The notes beneath the pieces were generated by a model. It saw only the letters and a program-made list of their open reading frames with translations. It had not been told where the DNA came from and ran no database searches. From Microvirga sp. (GTDB taxonomy: Bacteria; Pseudomonadota; Alphaproteobacteria; Rhizobiales; Beijerinckiaceae), in the NCBI RefSeq assembly GCF_014699075.1, contig NZ_JACXAB010000009.1:62001-126000 (forward strand): DNA of 64,000 nucleotides, written 5' to 3'. Position 1 is the first letter of the stretch. Each line of letters opens with the position of its first letter. Positions 9,064 to 17,709 of this stretch are shown here, in pieces. Position numbers and translations under genes: made by a program.

Positions 9064-9663
9064 ATGTCGTTCACCCTGCCCGAACTGCCTTATGCCTATG
9101 ACGCCCTGCAGCCCTACATGTCGCGGGAAACCCTGGAGTTTCACCACGACAAGCACCATGCGGCCTACGTCAACACCGGCAACAATCTGCTGAAAGGCAC
9201 GGAATTCGAGGGCAAGAGCGTCGAGGAGGTCGTGAAGGGCTCCTACGGCAAGAACCAGGCCCTCTTCAACAATGCCGGACAGCATTACAACCACATCCAC
9301 TTCTGGATGTGGATGAAGCCCAATGGGGGCGGCGCCCTGCCGGGCAAGCTCGAGAAGAAGATCGTCGAGGATCTTGGCTCCGTCGACAAGATGAAGGAAG
9401 ACTTCATCCAGGCCGGCGTCAGCCAGTTCGGCTCGGGCTGGGCCTGGCTCGCGCTCAAGGACGGCAAGATCACCGTCATGAAGACCCCGAACGGCGAAAA
9501 CCCGCTGGTCCATGGCGCCCAGCCGATCCTCGGCTGCGACGTGTGGGAGCATTCCTATTACATCGACTACCGTAACCGTCGCCCCGACTACGTGAAGGCC
9601 TTCCTCGACAATCTCGTGAACTGGGAGCATGTCGAGGAGATGTTTGAACAGGCGTCGAAGTAA
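9064..9663 (+). CDS. sodB: Superoxide dismutase, Fe type
   Basis: This 199-residue enzyme converts superoxide to oxygen and hydrogen peroxide. The four metal ligands are all present: His27, His77, Asp159 and His163 (in DVWEH). Gln73, placed as in iron enzymes (FNNAGQ), and Gly144 instead of the Gln of manganese enzymes in the NGENPL segment point to the iron type, though cambialistic use cannot be excluded. An AAGGAG Shine-Dalgarno lies 6 bases before the ATG. It has no signal peptide, so it is cytoplasmic. It is a single-gene unit closed by a strong terminator. Confidence 0.96.
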   Translation: MSFTLPELPYAYDALQPYMSRETLEFHHDKHHAAYVNTGNNLLKGTEFEGKSVEEVVKGSYGKNQALFNNAGQHYNHIHFWMWMKPNGGGALPGKLEKKIVEDLGSVDKMKEDFIQAGVSQFGSGWAWLALKDGKITVMKTPNGENPLVHGAQPILGCDVWEHSYYIDYRNRRPDYVKAFLDNLVNWEHVEEMFEQASK

Positions 9664-9683
9664 GCGCAACGACGCTACGTCAG

Positions 9684-9712
9684 ACGGGCCTCTTCGGAGG
9701 CCCGTTTCGTTT
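9684..9712 (+). terminator. Rho-independent terminator of sodB
   Basis: A perfect 9-bp stem, ACGGGCCTC / GAGGCCCGT, closes on a stable TTCG tetraloop at 9693-9696 and is followed by TTCGTTTT. It lies 20 bases after the sodB stop. Confidence 0.92.
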
Positions 9713-9821
9713 TGGGGCTGCGCAGACGATAGTGCTTGTTTGATCTCTGCGTTGCGCTCCGTAAAAATTGCAATCTTATATCAGCAAAACCCCTTCGACC
9801 TGATCCTACAGGGATAGCACA

Positions 9822-10220
9822 ATGCGTTACCTGTCCTTTGTTTTGCTCGCGATGTTTTCCGTCCTTTCCATCGCAAAGGCTGAGGATGTCTGCGAAGGCA
9901 TAACCCAGGAGGAAATGAACACTTGCGCAGGCAATAGATTCGAGGCTGCGGACAAGGCGCTGAACGAACGCTATGGAAAGCTCATGAAGCGGCTCGACCC
10001 TGAAAATCAGGTGAAACTACGCCAAGCGCAGAGGGCTTGGATCACTTACAGGGATAAGTGGTGTGAATTCGAAACCAGTGGCCTCGGATCCGTCCGCCCC
10101 ATGATTTACACAGGATGTTTGACAGGACTCACTGAAGATCACTCCAAGAATTTGGACTACCATCTGACATGCGAGGAAGGTGATCTCTCATGCAAAGGCT
10201 GGGTTGGTAAAAGGAACTAG
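9822..10220 (+). CDS. LprI-family (DUF1311) secreted protein
   Basis: This 132-residue protein has a Sec signal peptide (residues 1-20, ending IAKA) and a mature part with six cysteines and the typical motif of the LprI lysozyme-inhibitor family (QRAWITYRDKWC around residues 66-77). Known members are periplasmic or lipoproteins; LprI of Mycobacterium inhibits lysozyme. There is no lipobox Cys here, so it is likely a soluble periplasmic protein. The gene is less GC-rich than its neighbours. It ends in a 4-base convergent overlap with the next gene. Confidence 0.8.
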   Translation: MRYLSFVLLAMFSVLSIAKAEDVCEGITQEEMNTCAGNRFEAADKALNERYGKLMKRLDPENQVKLRQAQRAWITYRDKWCEFETSGLGSVRPMIYTGCLTGLTEDHSKNLDYHLTCEEGDLSCKGWVGKRN

Positions 10221-11065
10221 CGATCCAGATTGGGAGCGAGCCTGATCCCTCGTTCTTCTAGCATTGCCTCAAATGCATCAGACTTCAGGTAACCCAGCTC
10301 AGCCATTCTGCTCTCCAGCGCAGGGTCGAGCGCCCGCAGCTCGTCGTCCACATAGCCTGGATGACACATGACGACTGGGTGAGATCCGAGCTTCGAGAAC
10401 GCCTCCCGGAATACCAGGGCAGCCGGCACGGAGAGATCGAGTGGGGCAAAACCCGAGAAGCCTTTGTTCGCCCAAAATCCGGCGGCCTGCGCGCTTCTGG
10501 CGAAGCCGCGGCTCAAGGATTTCACGATGAGGGCTTTGCGGCGGCCGATGGGGCGGCGCAGGATTGAAGCAATCTTATCGGAGGGATCGCGCAGCCAGAC
10601 GCGCCCGGCATAGCCCCTCTCCTGCAGAACCTGTATCAGGGCCTGCCTGATCACCGGCAGAACATGCACGTGCTGATGGCCGTCCACGAAGGCCGGCGGC
10701 TCGCCGTGAACCTCCAAGAAGGCGTCGAGTTGGCGCTCGATCTCCTGCGTGACTTCGTCGGCCGGAAGCTGTCGCTTCAGCGCCTTCGGCAGCAAGTCCT
10801 TCAAGGCTGGCAAAACACCGGACGGCGCAAGCTGCGGCATGGAGCCAAGGGGTGATCCCGCCGTGAGGTTGAGGTGAAGGCCCACAGCAAGACGGCCTTG
10901 CAGGGACTTCAGATCGCCTGCAGCCCTCCGCCAGCCGGGCATGTTGGTCATGGCTCCGGTAGCCGAGAGGCGGCCCATTTCCGCCAATTCGACGATGCCC
11001 CGGCTCACTCCATCGGCAAGGCCGAAATCATCGGCGCAAAGGATGACGTTGTGGGAGAGGCTCAT
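10217..11065 (-). CDS. ChbG/HpnK-family carbohydrate deacetylase (YdjC-like)
   Basis: This 282-residue protein belongs to the YdjC fold of metal-dependent deacetylases. CADDFGL at residues 10-16 carries the metal-binding acidic pair, VGLHLNLT the first histidine and DGHQHVHVLP the conserved His cluster; CHPGYVDDELR lies near the C terminus. Relatives remove acetyl groups from chito-oligosaccharides (ChbG) or act in hopanoid glycolipid synthesis (HpnK). A divergent GT2 glycosyltransferase and murJ lie next to it, which suggests a lipid-linked sugar substrate (inference). AGGAA precedes the ATG. Confidence 0.85.
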   Translation of the reverse strand: MSLSHNVILCADDFGLADGVSRGIVELAEMGRLSATGAMTNMPGWRRAAGDLKSLQGRLAVGLHLNLTAGSPLGSMPQLAPSGVLPALKDLLPKALKRQLPADEVTQEIERQLDAFLEVHGEPPAFVDGHQHVHVLPVIRQALIQVLQERGYAGRVWLRDPSDKIASILRRPIGRRKALIVKSLSRGFARSAQAAGFWANKGFSGFAPLDLSVPAALVFREAFSKLGSHPVVMCHPGYVDDELRALDPALESRMAELGYLKSDAFEAMLEERGIRLAPNLDR

Positions 11066-11100
11066 GAATGTTCCTGAAATCGGCTTTGCCGCACCCTAGA

Positions 11101-11145
11101 GCATGATCCGGAAAAGTGGGAGCCGGTTTTCTGGAGGGATCATGC
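11101..11145. repeat. REP-like palindrome
   Basis: GCATGATCC at 11101-11109 and GGATCATGC at 11137-11145 form the ends of an imperfect palindrome with an inner GGAAAA/TTTTC stem. Similar small palindromes are widespread in Hyphomicrobiales genomes. It lies between two divergent genes. Confidence 0.75.
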
Positions 11146-11201
11146 GGCAATAAGAGGCCGAGCTATCCGCTTCGGTCCGCTACGAAATTGCACGAAGGCT
11201 C

Positions 11202-12245
11202 TTGAGCAAAGCTGCAAACTCGGCTCTTGATGCGGCCCAACAATCAAGGGTTCTTCCAGTGGCGTCGCCCAAGCTCAGCGTCATTATCCCGGTTCACAAC
11301 GAGAGCGCCAACATCGCGCCTCTCTGCGAGCGCCTGCTGCCGGTCCTCAGCCGCATCACCCAGGAGTGGGAGGTGATCTTCGTGGATGACGGCAGCCGGG
11401 ACGACACCCTGGACCTCATCCGGGACGTCTGCCGCACCGAGCCCCGGATCGGAGCCGTCTCCTTCAGCCGCAACTTCGGCAAGGAGATCGCCATCGCGGC
11501 CGGGCTCGACCATGCCCGCGGCGATGCGGTTGTGATCATGGATGCCGACCTCCAGCACCCGCCGGAAATGATCGAAGCCTTTGTGGAGCGCTGGCGTGAG
11601 GGTTTTCTCATGGTCTACGGCCAGCGCACGGACCGCTCGGATGAGACCCGGGCGAAGCGCGGCTTCGCGCAGGCCTTCTACAAACTCTTCGCCCGCTTCG
11701 GCGAGATGCCCCTGCCCGAGGGCGCCGGCGACTTCCGCCTCATCGACCGGAAGGGGGTCGACGTTCTCAGAACCCTGGGCGAGAAGGCACGCTTCTCGAA
11801 GGGTCTCTATGCCTGGATCGGCTTCAAGGCCACGGGCGTGCCCTTCGTGGTGGAGGAGCGCCGCTTCGGCACCACCAAATGGAGCTTCAGGAAGCTCTTC
11901 CGCTTCGCCTTCGACGGGATTGCTGCCTTCTCCACCGTGCCGCTGCGGATCTGGACCTATATCGGCTTCCTGGTTTCATTCCTGGCGATCGCCACGGCCC
12001 TGTTCTTCATGGTTCGCACGCTCCTGTTCGGCACCGACCTCCCGGGCTTTCCGAGCCTGATCGTGTCGATCATGTTCTTCTCCGGCATCCAGCTCATGTC
12101 GCTTGGGATCGTCGGCGAATATGTCGGCCGCATCTTTGCCGAGGTGAAGCGGCGGCCGCTCTATGTGGTGGCCGAACGGATCGGCGGTGCGGCGGAGGTG
12201 TCGAGCGATCTCGTTCCCGATAGTTACCGCATGCGCCGGGCCTGA
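11202..12245 (+). CDS. GT2 glycosyltransferase, DPM1/ArnC-like membrane type
   Basis: This 347-residue protein has an N-terminal GT-A domain (VIIPVHNES, VDDGSRDDT, DADLQHPPE with the metal-binding DxD-like acids) and two C-terminal transmembrane helices at about residues 250-275 and 285-310. This is the layout of ArnC/GtrB polyprenyl-phosphate glycosyltransferases, which load a sugar onto undecaprenyl phosphate at the inner membrane. The start is uncertain: the TTG at 11202 has GAAGG upstream, and a GTG at 11259 has AAGGG upstream. murJ follows after 3 bases, so the two form an operon. The divergent deacetylase could act on the same glycolipid (inference). Confidence 0.87.
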   Translation: MSKAANSALDAAQQSRVLPVASPKLSVIIPVHNESANIAPLCERLLPVLSRITQEWEVIFVDDGSRDDTLDLIRDVCRTEPRIGAVSFSRNFGKEIAIAAGLDHARGDAVVIMDADLQHPPEMIEAFVERWREGFLMVYGQRTDRSDETRAKRGFAQAFYKLFARFGEMPLPEGAGDFRLIDRKGVDVLRTLGEKARFSKGLYAWIGFKATGVPFVVEERRFGTTKWSFRKLFRFAFDGIAAFSTVPLRIWTYIGFLVSFLAIATALFFMVRTLLFGTDLPGFPSLIVSIMFFSGIQLMSLGIVGEYVGRIFAEVKRRPLYVVAERIGGAAEVSSDLVPDSYRMRRA

Positions 12246-12248
12246 TCG

Positions 12249-13775
12249 ATGTTCAGAAAAATTCTCTCCGTGGGCGGATGGACGCTCGTCTCCCGTCTCA
12301 CCGGCTTCATCCGCGACGTGGTGCTGGCCGCCGTCATGGGCGTCGGCCCCATCGCCGACGCTTTCGTGGTCGCCTCCCGTATTCCCAACCATTTCCGCGC
12401 CATCTTCAGCGAGGGCGCCTTCAACAGCGCCTTCCTGCCCACCTATGCGGGCGTGCTCGAGCGGGAGGGCACCGCCCCTGCCCGCTCGTTTGCCAGCCGC
12501 ATCAGCACCCTGATGCTGATCGTGCAGATCGTGCTGCTGGCAGCCGCCCTCGTGGGCATGCCGGTAGTGGTGAGCCTGCTCGCACCGGGGTTCTCGGACG
12601 AGCCGCAGAAATTCGACTTGGCGGTGACGCTCACCCGCATCACCTTCCCTTACCTCCTCTTCGTCACCCTGGTGACGATCCTGTCAGGCATCCTCAACGC
12701 GCATGAGCGCTTCGCAGCCGCTGCCGCCGCGCCCGTGCTGCTCAATGTCTCCATCGTGGCGGCGCTGGCGGTTGCGTTCCTGTTCCCGAATGCCGGTTAT
12801 GCGGCTGCCTGGGGTGTCACTGTAGCAGGCGTGCTCGAACTGCTGCTGGTCTGGGCAGCGGCCCGGCGCTTGGGTGTCGCGCCGACGATTGCGGCACCAC
12901 GCTTCGATCCTGCCATGAAGCACTTCTTCAAGGTGCTGGGCCCGGCCGTCATCGGCTCGGCGGGCGTGCAGCTCGCCATGTTCGCCGACACGATCATCGC
13001 CTCCTTCCTGCCCACCGGCGCCGTTGCCTCGCTCTATTATGCCGACCGCATCTACCAGCTGCCGCTCGGCGTGATCGGCATCGCCGCCGGCACCGTGCTG
13101 CTGCCGGAGATGAGCCGCCGCATTGCCGCAGGAGATGTTACCGGGGCCCACGGGGCTCAGAACCGGGCCGTCGGGCTGACCCTGGCGCTCGCCGCGCCCT
13201 TCGTGGTGGCCTTCGTCACCATGCCCGATCTGATCATGTCGGCCCTGTTCCAGCGTGGCGCCTTCGATGCCGCCGCCGCCGAGCGTTCCGGCGCGGTGCT
13301 CGCGGCCTATGCCTTAGGCCTACCCCCGGCTGTGCTCATCCGCTCGGCGGTGGCAAGCTTCTATGCCCGCTCCGATACCGTGACGCCGCTCATCGCCTCG
13401 CTCACGGCGGTAGCGGCCAACGTGGCGTTGAAGATCGTGCTGACGGGACCCTACGGCGTGGTTGGGCTGGCGCTCGCCACCGCCATCGGCATCTGGGTCA
13501 ATCTCGGGCTCCTCGTCCTGCTCGCTCTGCGCCGGGACTGGATGGCTCCGGGCGGCACCTTGGGCCGCACCGCCGCCGCCGTTGCTGTCGCAAGCCTGAT
13601 GCTGGGGGCTTTCGCCTGGTTCGCACCGATTCCCTTGTCGGAGTGGACCGCCCGGTTCTCTGCCTGGAACAGCGAGATCCTGCTTGCGATCCTCGGGACG
13701 ACCGGCGCCCTCCTCTATGGCGGCATGCTGCTGGCGGGCCTGAAGGTGCTCGGGGTCAGGCTGTCCAGACGCTGA
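12249..13775 (+). CDS. murJ: Lipid II flippase MurJ
   Basis: This 508-residue, very hydrophobic protein belongs to the MATE/MVF superfamily, with about 14 predicted helices. The N-terminal SRLTGFIRDVVLAAVMG-type motif and the ADAFVVASRIPN segment are characteristic of MurJ, which flips lipid-linked peptidoglycan precursor across the inner membrane. Its length matches the family. It starts 3 bases after the glycosyltransferase stop. Its 3' end overlaps the convergent cyclase gene by 20 bases. Confidence 0.95.
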   Translation: MFRKILSVGGWTLVSRLTGFIRDVVLAAVMGVGPIADAFVVASRIPNHFRAIFSEGAFNSAFLPTYAGVLEREGTAPARSFASRISTLMLIVQIVLLAAALVGMPVVVSLLAPGFSDEPQKFDLAVTLTRITFPYLLFVTLVTILSGILNAHERFAAAAAAPVLLNVSIVAALAVAFLFPNAGYAAAWGVTVAGVLELLLVWAAARRLGVAPTIAAPRFDPAMKHFFKVLGPAVIGSAGVQLAMFADTIIASFLPTGAVASLYYADRIYQLPLGVIGIAAGTVLLPEMSRRIAAGDVTGAHGAQNRAVGLTLALAAPFVVAFVTMPDLIMSALFQRGAFDAAAAERSGAVLAAYALGLPPAVLIRSAVASFYARSDTVTPLIASLTAVAANVALKIVLTGPYGVVGLALATAIGIWVNLGLLVLLALRRDWMAPGGTLGRTAAAVAVASLMLGAFAWFAPIPLSEWTARFSAWNSEILLAILGTTGALLYGGMLLAGLKVLGVRLSRR

Positions 13776-14928
13776 CGTCCGCCAAAGTGAACAACTCCCG
13801 CTCCGCCGCAATGCCCCGCAGGCGATGGCTCCCGAGAGGGCGAACCGGCACCGGGCTCACGGAGGCCACCCGGTCGGACAGGATGATCGCGCAATCCAAG
13901 GCGCTGCACAGGGCCTCCATGCGGCTTGCCTCGTTCACGGCAGGCCCGATCACCGTGAAGTCGAGGCGTCCGGCGGCCCCAATATTGCCGTAGAACACGT
14001 CCCCGCAATGAAGCGCGATGTCGAGGGCGAGCGGCGTCTCATACTCGCGGTTGACGGCCTCGTTGCGCTCGAATGCCACCTGGGCAGCCCGGATCGCCGC
14101 CGCGCAGGCGCTCTCGTGCGACCGCTCTTCAGTGATCGGGAACGCCGCAAGCAGGCCGTCGCCGAGGAACTTGAGCACCTCGCCGCCCTGCTCCGCCACC
14201 GGGTCGGCCATGGCCTCCAGGTGCCGGTCGAGCCGGGCGATGAGATCGAGACCCGCCGTGTCTGCAAGCGTCGTGAAGCCCCGAAGATCGGCAAAGAGCA
14301 AAGCCGCCTCGATGGTCGTGCCGGAGCCGCGCCGGATCGCTCCGCTCAGCACGCGCCGGCCGGCCGAGAAGCCCACATAGGTGTCGAGCATGGTCACGGT
14401 GAGATCGAACAAGGTCATGCGGTAGGCCGCGAGCCCCAGGAGCGGCAGGAGTGCGTCGATTCGAGCGATTTCCTCCGGCCGGAATCCCTCCGGGCGGCTG
14501 GTCGAAAAGGCGGCCCCGACCCCTCGAAGGTCAGGCGCAGTCGTGTTGCCGAAGCTGATGAGGCGCGCCAGGTAATCTGTGCCCCCTAAGGCTCTCACAT
14601 CCTCGAAGACACCAAACAGGCCCGCGTCCGCGCCATTGAGGCGCCAATGGCAGTTCTCCTGCTCGGTACGCATCATGTAGGCGAAGGGACTCACCTCGAA
14701 TGCATCTGCATTGCGTTCATGTGAAACTCCTTCCACCACCGTGCCGGCAGATCGGGTCCACAGATGTGTATAGACGCGGATCATCGGATTGACGGTCGGC
14801 AGAGCGATATAGGCCCGGACCAGAGGAATGCCCTCGCCGACCAGCCGCTCGGCAACCCCAGAGAGCAGTGAGGCCATGTCGGACCCGTGCAGGCCCTGAT
14901 CGATGATCCAGTCTTCCAGATTCGCCAT
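13756..14928 (-). CDS. Class III adenylate cyclase with N-terminal sensor region
   Basis: This 390-residue protein ends in a class III nucleotide cyclase domain (about residues 205-375). Metal-binding Asp214 lies in LLFADLRGFT; EVLKFLGDG contributes the purine-selecting Lys and the second metal Asp, and VIGPAVNEASR the Asn and Arg of the transition-state motif. These residues favour ATP, making cAMP. The first 190 residues have no membrane helix and resemble the soluble N-terminal region common in rhizobial cyclases, of unknown ligand. It may supply cAMP to the cyclic-nucleotide-binding protein at 37643-38089, but nothing in the sequence proves that link. Confidence 0.9.
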   Translation of the reverse strand: MANLEDWIIDQGLHGSDMASLLSGVAERLVGEGIPLVRAYIALPTVNPMIRVYTHLWTRSAGTVVEGVSHERNADAFEVSPFAYMMRTEQENCHWRLNGADAGLFGVFEDVRALGGTDYLARLISFGNTTAPDLRGVGAAFSTSRPEGFRPEEIARIDALLPLLGLAAYRMTLFDLTVTMLDTYVGFSAGRRVLSGAIRRGSGTTIEAALLFADLRGFTTLADTAGLDLIARLDRHLEAMADPVAEQGGEVLKFLGDGLLAAFPITEERSHESACAAAIRAAQVAFERNEAVNREYETPLALDIALHCGDVFYGNIGAAGRLDFTVIGPAVNEASRMEALCSALDCAIILSDRVASVSPVPVRPLGSHRLRGIAAERELFTLADVSVWTA

Positions 14929-14976
14929 GGCTTCACTCTAGCATCTCAGGCAAGCTTGTCCTCAAGCCATCGCCAT

Positions 14977-15696
14977 CTAGCGGCTGGCGTGGCGCGTTGT
15001 GCCTCCCGTGCCGGCGATCTCAGTCAGCAGCTTGCGGCGTGCGGCCAGCGCGAAGGGCTGCGTCTCGTCGGCGATCTCCACGAAGGAGCCGGGACCTCCG
15101 ATGACGTTCTGCGCATAGTAATCCTCCAGCGACATCCCGCCGGGCCCACCCGGACGGCCGCTGCCGGGGCGGCGGATGGCGAGCGCGTTGATGGTGAAGC
15201 CCTTGGCCAGCGCCTCCGCCCTCACCTGCTCCAGGGAGCGCCCATTCATGTTCGGGCCGTCGCCCGAGACGTCGATGACCTTGCGCGTGCTGTCATGGGC
15301 GTTGCCCTCCACGAGGCGCATGGAGAAATCAATGGCGTTGGAGATGGAGTTGTAGCCCGTCGCGCCGCGCGGGGCGCTCAGGAGCTTGTCAGCGAACACC
15401 CTCGCGCTCGCCTCGTCGCGGATCACGTGCCAGTCGACGATCAGCACCTGGGAGCTCGGCCCGCCCCATTCCATGAAGGCCACCGCAATGGCCCCGAGTG
15501 GGCCGTCCTTGATGCCGGTGAGCACATCGGGGCTCGTGAGCGCATCGGCCCAGCCCTGCCGCTGGAGGCGCAGCTCGTCATTGTCGATGGAGCCGGACCC
15601 ATCGGCGGCAAAGACCAGTTCCAGATCGACGGATTCTGCAGCAGCAGGCGCAGTCAGAAGACTCAGTGCCACGAGGCTCTTCAGGATAAACCGCAT
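14977..15696 (-). CDS. DUF1194 secreted von Willebrand A-like protein
   Basis: This 239-residue protein has a Sec signal peptide (MRFILKS, then a hydrophobic core ending APAAAE). Its vWA-like domain contains the MIDAS motif DGSGS and a second conserved segment, VIDVSGDGPNMNG. DUF1194 proteins are periplasmic or secreted, with no established role. I choose the ATG at 15696 because GGGAG lies 8 bases upstream; the ATG at 15711 would place extra residues before the signal peptide. It stands alone between the cyclase gene and a repeat element, on the same strand as both flanking genes. Confidence 0.86.
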   Translation of the reverse strand: MRFILKSLVALSLLTAPAAAESVDLELVFAADGSGSIDNDELRLQRQGWADALTSPDVLTGIKDGPLGAIAVAFMEWGGPSSQVLIVDWHVIRDEASARVFADKLLSAPRGATGYNSISNAIDFSMRLVEGNAHDSTRKVIDVSGDGPNMNGRSLEQVRAEALAKGFTINALAIRRPGSGRPGGPGGMSLEDYYAQNVIGGPGSFVEIADETQPFALAARRKLLTEIAGTGGTTRHASR

Positions 15697-15836
15697 TGAG
15701 GGCTCCCGCATTGCGAAATGCTGGAGCCATGTAGGGCGTGAAGCAGACGAAAGTGCGTTGTCAGACGATCACAAGTTTGTTGGGACCTCTGGCAATCCCT
15801 GAGAGTGATGCTTGAGCCGCTCGCATCTTTCACAAA

Positions 15837-15941
15837 CCTTATCCTGAGGAGCAGACAAAGTCTGCGTCTCGAAGGAGGTTCCAGAGAGCACTGGATGATC
15901 CTTCGAGACGGATTGCTCACGCAATCCTCCTCAGGATGAGG
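15837..15941. repeat. Four-armed palindromic repeat element
   Basis: The outer arms are CCTTATCCTGAGGA (15837-15850) and TCCTCAGGATGAGG (15928-15941). Inside are the hairpin GCAGAC-AAA-GTCTGC (15851-15865), the central stem CGTCTCGAAGGA (15865-15876) with TCCTTCGAGACG (15899-15910), and the hairpin GATTGC-TCAC-GCAATC (15911-15926). The layout can fold as a cloverleaf. It lies between two genes on the minus strand. Confidence 0.85.
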
Positions 15942-15976
15942 GTAGAGGCAGGAAAGCGCGGATTTCTGAACTAACC

Positions 15977-16861
15977 TCAAGCTGCCTTGAGAATTCCCTT
16001 GTCGTGAGCGAAGGCCCAGTAGAGTTCGCGGGCGCGGCGATAGAACGGGCCGGGCTGGAGATCGCGGGAGTCGATGCGCAGCACCGGCATCACCTTGGAA
16101 TAGTTGCCCGAGATGAATATCTCGTCGGCGCTGGCGAAGTCCTCGTAGCGCAGGGTGCTCTCGACCACCTGCACACCGTCGTCGCGCAGGAGCTGGATCA
16201 CGCGCTGGCGGGTGATGCCATTGAGGAACGTGCCGTTTGGATACGGCGTATGGACCACGCCGTCCTTGGCCATGAACACATTGGAGGTGGCTGTCTCGGC
16301 GATGTTGCCAAGGGCATCGCAGACCAGCGCGTTGTCGAAGCCCTTCTCCTTCGCCTCGCGGATGACCCGGGCGTTGTTGGGATAGAGGGCACCGGCCTTC
16401 GAGTCGGTGGGCATGGATTCGAGCGTGGGGCGGCGGAAGCTCGACTTCATCACGGAGAGGCCACCCGGCACCGGCATCGGCGCCTCGAAGAGGGAGAGGC
16501 AGAACTGGGTCGATTCCGGATCCGGCGCGATGGTGGACAAGCCCTCGGCCTCGCCCCAGTACATGGGCTTCACATAGAGCGCCGTGCCGGGCGCGAACTT
16601 CTTCACGCCCTCGCGGACCAGATTAAAGATGGCCTGTGGCTCCATGGTGGGCTTCAAGCCGATTGTGAGGGCCGAGCGGTTCACGCGCTCGCAGTGAAGG
16701 TCGAGATCGGGCGCCACGCCTTCGAAGACGCGGGCCCCGTCGAAGACGGACGAGCCGAGCCAGGACACATGCGAGCGCGGCCCGATCAGGGGCGGATTGC
16801 CCTCATGCCAAGCGCCGTTGAACCAGTTCCAGGTTTGCGAATACCAAGCCACGTGTCCCAT
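15977..16861 (-). CDS. ilvE: Branched-chain amino acid aminotransferase (class IV)
   Basis: This 294-residue PLP enzyme transfers the amino group in the last step of Val, Leu and Ile synthesis. The Schiff-base lysine is probably Lys155 in TDSKAGALYPNN; the phosphate-binding segment AETATSNVFM and the GTFLNGITRQRV motif are also present. The protein is cytoplasmic and of normal length. Class IV also includes D-amino acid aminotransferases and aminodeoxychorismate lyases, but the N-terminal WFNGAW and the overall pattern favour the branched-chain group. AAGG lies close before the ATG. It has no operon partner. Confidence 0.88.
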   Translation of the reverse strand: MGHVAWYSQTWNWFNGAWHEGNPPLIGPRSHVSWLGSSVFDGARVFEGVAPDLDLHCERVNRSALTIGLKPTMEPQAIFNLVREGVKKFAPGTALYVKPMYWGEAEGLSTIAPDPESTQFCLSLFEAPMPVPGGLSVMKSSFRRPTLESMPTDSKAGALYPNNARVIREAKEKGFDNALVCDALGNIAETATSNVFMAKDGVVHTPYPNGTFLNGITRQRVIQLLRDDGVQVVESTLRYEDFASADEIFISGNYSKVMPVLRIDSRDLQPGPFYRRARELYWAFAHDKGILKAA

Positions 16862-17021
16862 CCTTAATCGGTCAGAAATTCTGCCCTATCGAAACGCCTG
16901 CGCCGGCTACCGTCAATTGCCGGGCTCGGGTTGAGCCATAAAGTCTTGTGATGTGTTTCATGAGAAGGGCTGATCATTGGCCGGCTTGCCATTGCCCGCA
17001 CCCGGTGAAACTCTGGCCCTC

Positions 17022-17699
17022 ATGACCAGTCCCAACCTCATCCCCACCCACGCGAAAGCCGTGATCTTCGACGCCTATGGAACATTGTTCGACGTGCATT
17101 CGGCCGTCGGCCGCCACATGGCCCAGGTTGGGGCCGATGCGGCGCGCTTCTCGGAAGTGTGGCGCACGAAGCAACTCGAATATTCCTGGGTGCTGTCGCT
17201 GGCCGGCCGCTACGAGCCATTCTGGACTTTGACCGAGCAGGCACTGGACTATGCCTTCGCGCGATTCCCGGACATCGACCGCTCGTTGAGGCCGCTTCTG
17301 CTGGAAGCCTATCGCACGCTCAATGCCTATCCGGAGGTTCTGCGGACACTGCAAGCCTTGCGCATGCGCGGCCTGCGCACGGGTATCTTGTCGAACGGCG
17401 ATCCAAGCATGCTCGGAGCGGCGGTGGATTCGGCAAACCTTGCCGGCGATCTCGACTTGGTTCTGTCCGTCGACGCGGTGCAAATCTTCAAGACGAGCCC
17501 ACGCAGCTACGACCTCGTGCTGAAAGCACTGCCCGTCTCTGCAAGCGAAGTGGTGTTCGTGTCATCCAACCGCTGGGACATCGCAGGGGCCGCCGCCTTC
17601 GGGTTCACGCCAGTCTGGGTGAACCGGCTCGGCCTGCCGGACGAGTACGCGGAGCTTGCGCCTAGCGCAGTCATCGCATCACTCGATGGGTTGATATGA
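17022..17699 (+). CDS. Haloacid dehalogenase, type II
   Basis: This 225-residue HAD-superfamily protein resembles L-2-haloacid dehalogenases. The nucleophile Asp is in VIFDAYGTLFDVH, the Ser/Asn motif in LSNGDPSM, the Lys in KTSPRSYDL and the C-terminal motif in SSNRWDIAGA. These enzymes replace the halogen of 2-haloacids by hydroxyl, although many homologues have other small substrates. I use the ATG at 17022; a TTG at 16977 with GAAGGG upstream is an alternative that would add 15 residues. Confidence 0.87.
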   Translation: MTSPNLIPTHAKAVIFDAYGTLFDVHSAVGRHMAQVGADAARFSEVWRTKQLEYSWVLSLAGRYEPFWTLTEQALDYAFARFPDIDRSLRPLLLEAYRTLNAYPEVLRTLQALRMRGLRTGILSNGDPSMLGAAVDSANLAGDLDLVLSVDAVQIFKTSPRSYDLVLKALPVSASEVVFVSSNRWDIAGAAAFGFTPVWVNRLGLPDEYAELAPSAVIASLDGLI

Positions 17700-17709
17700 C
17701 GACAATCAC

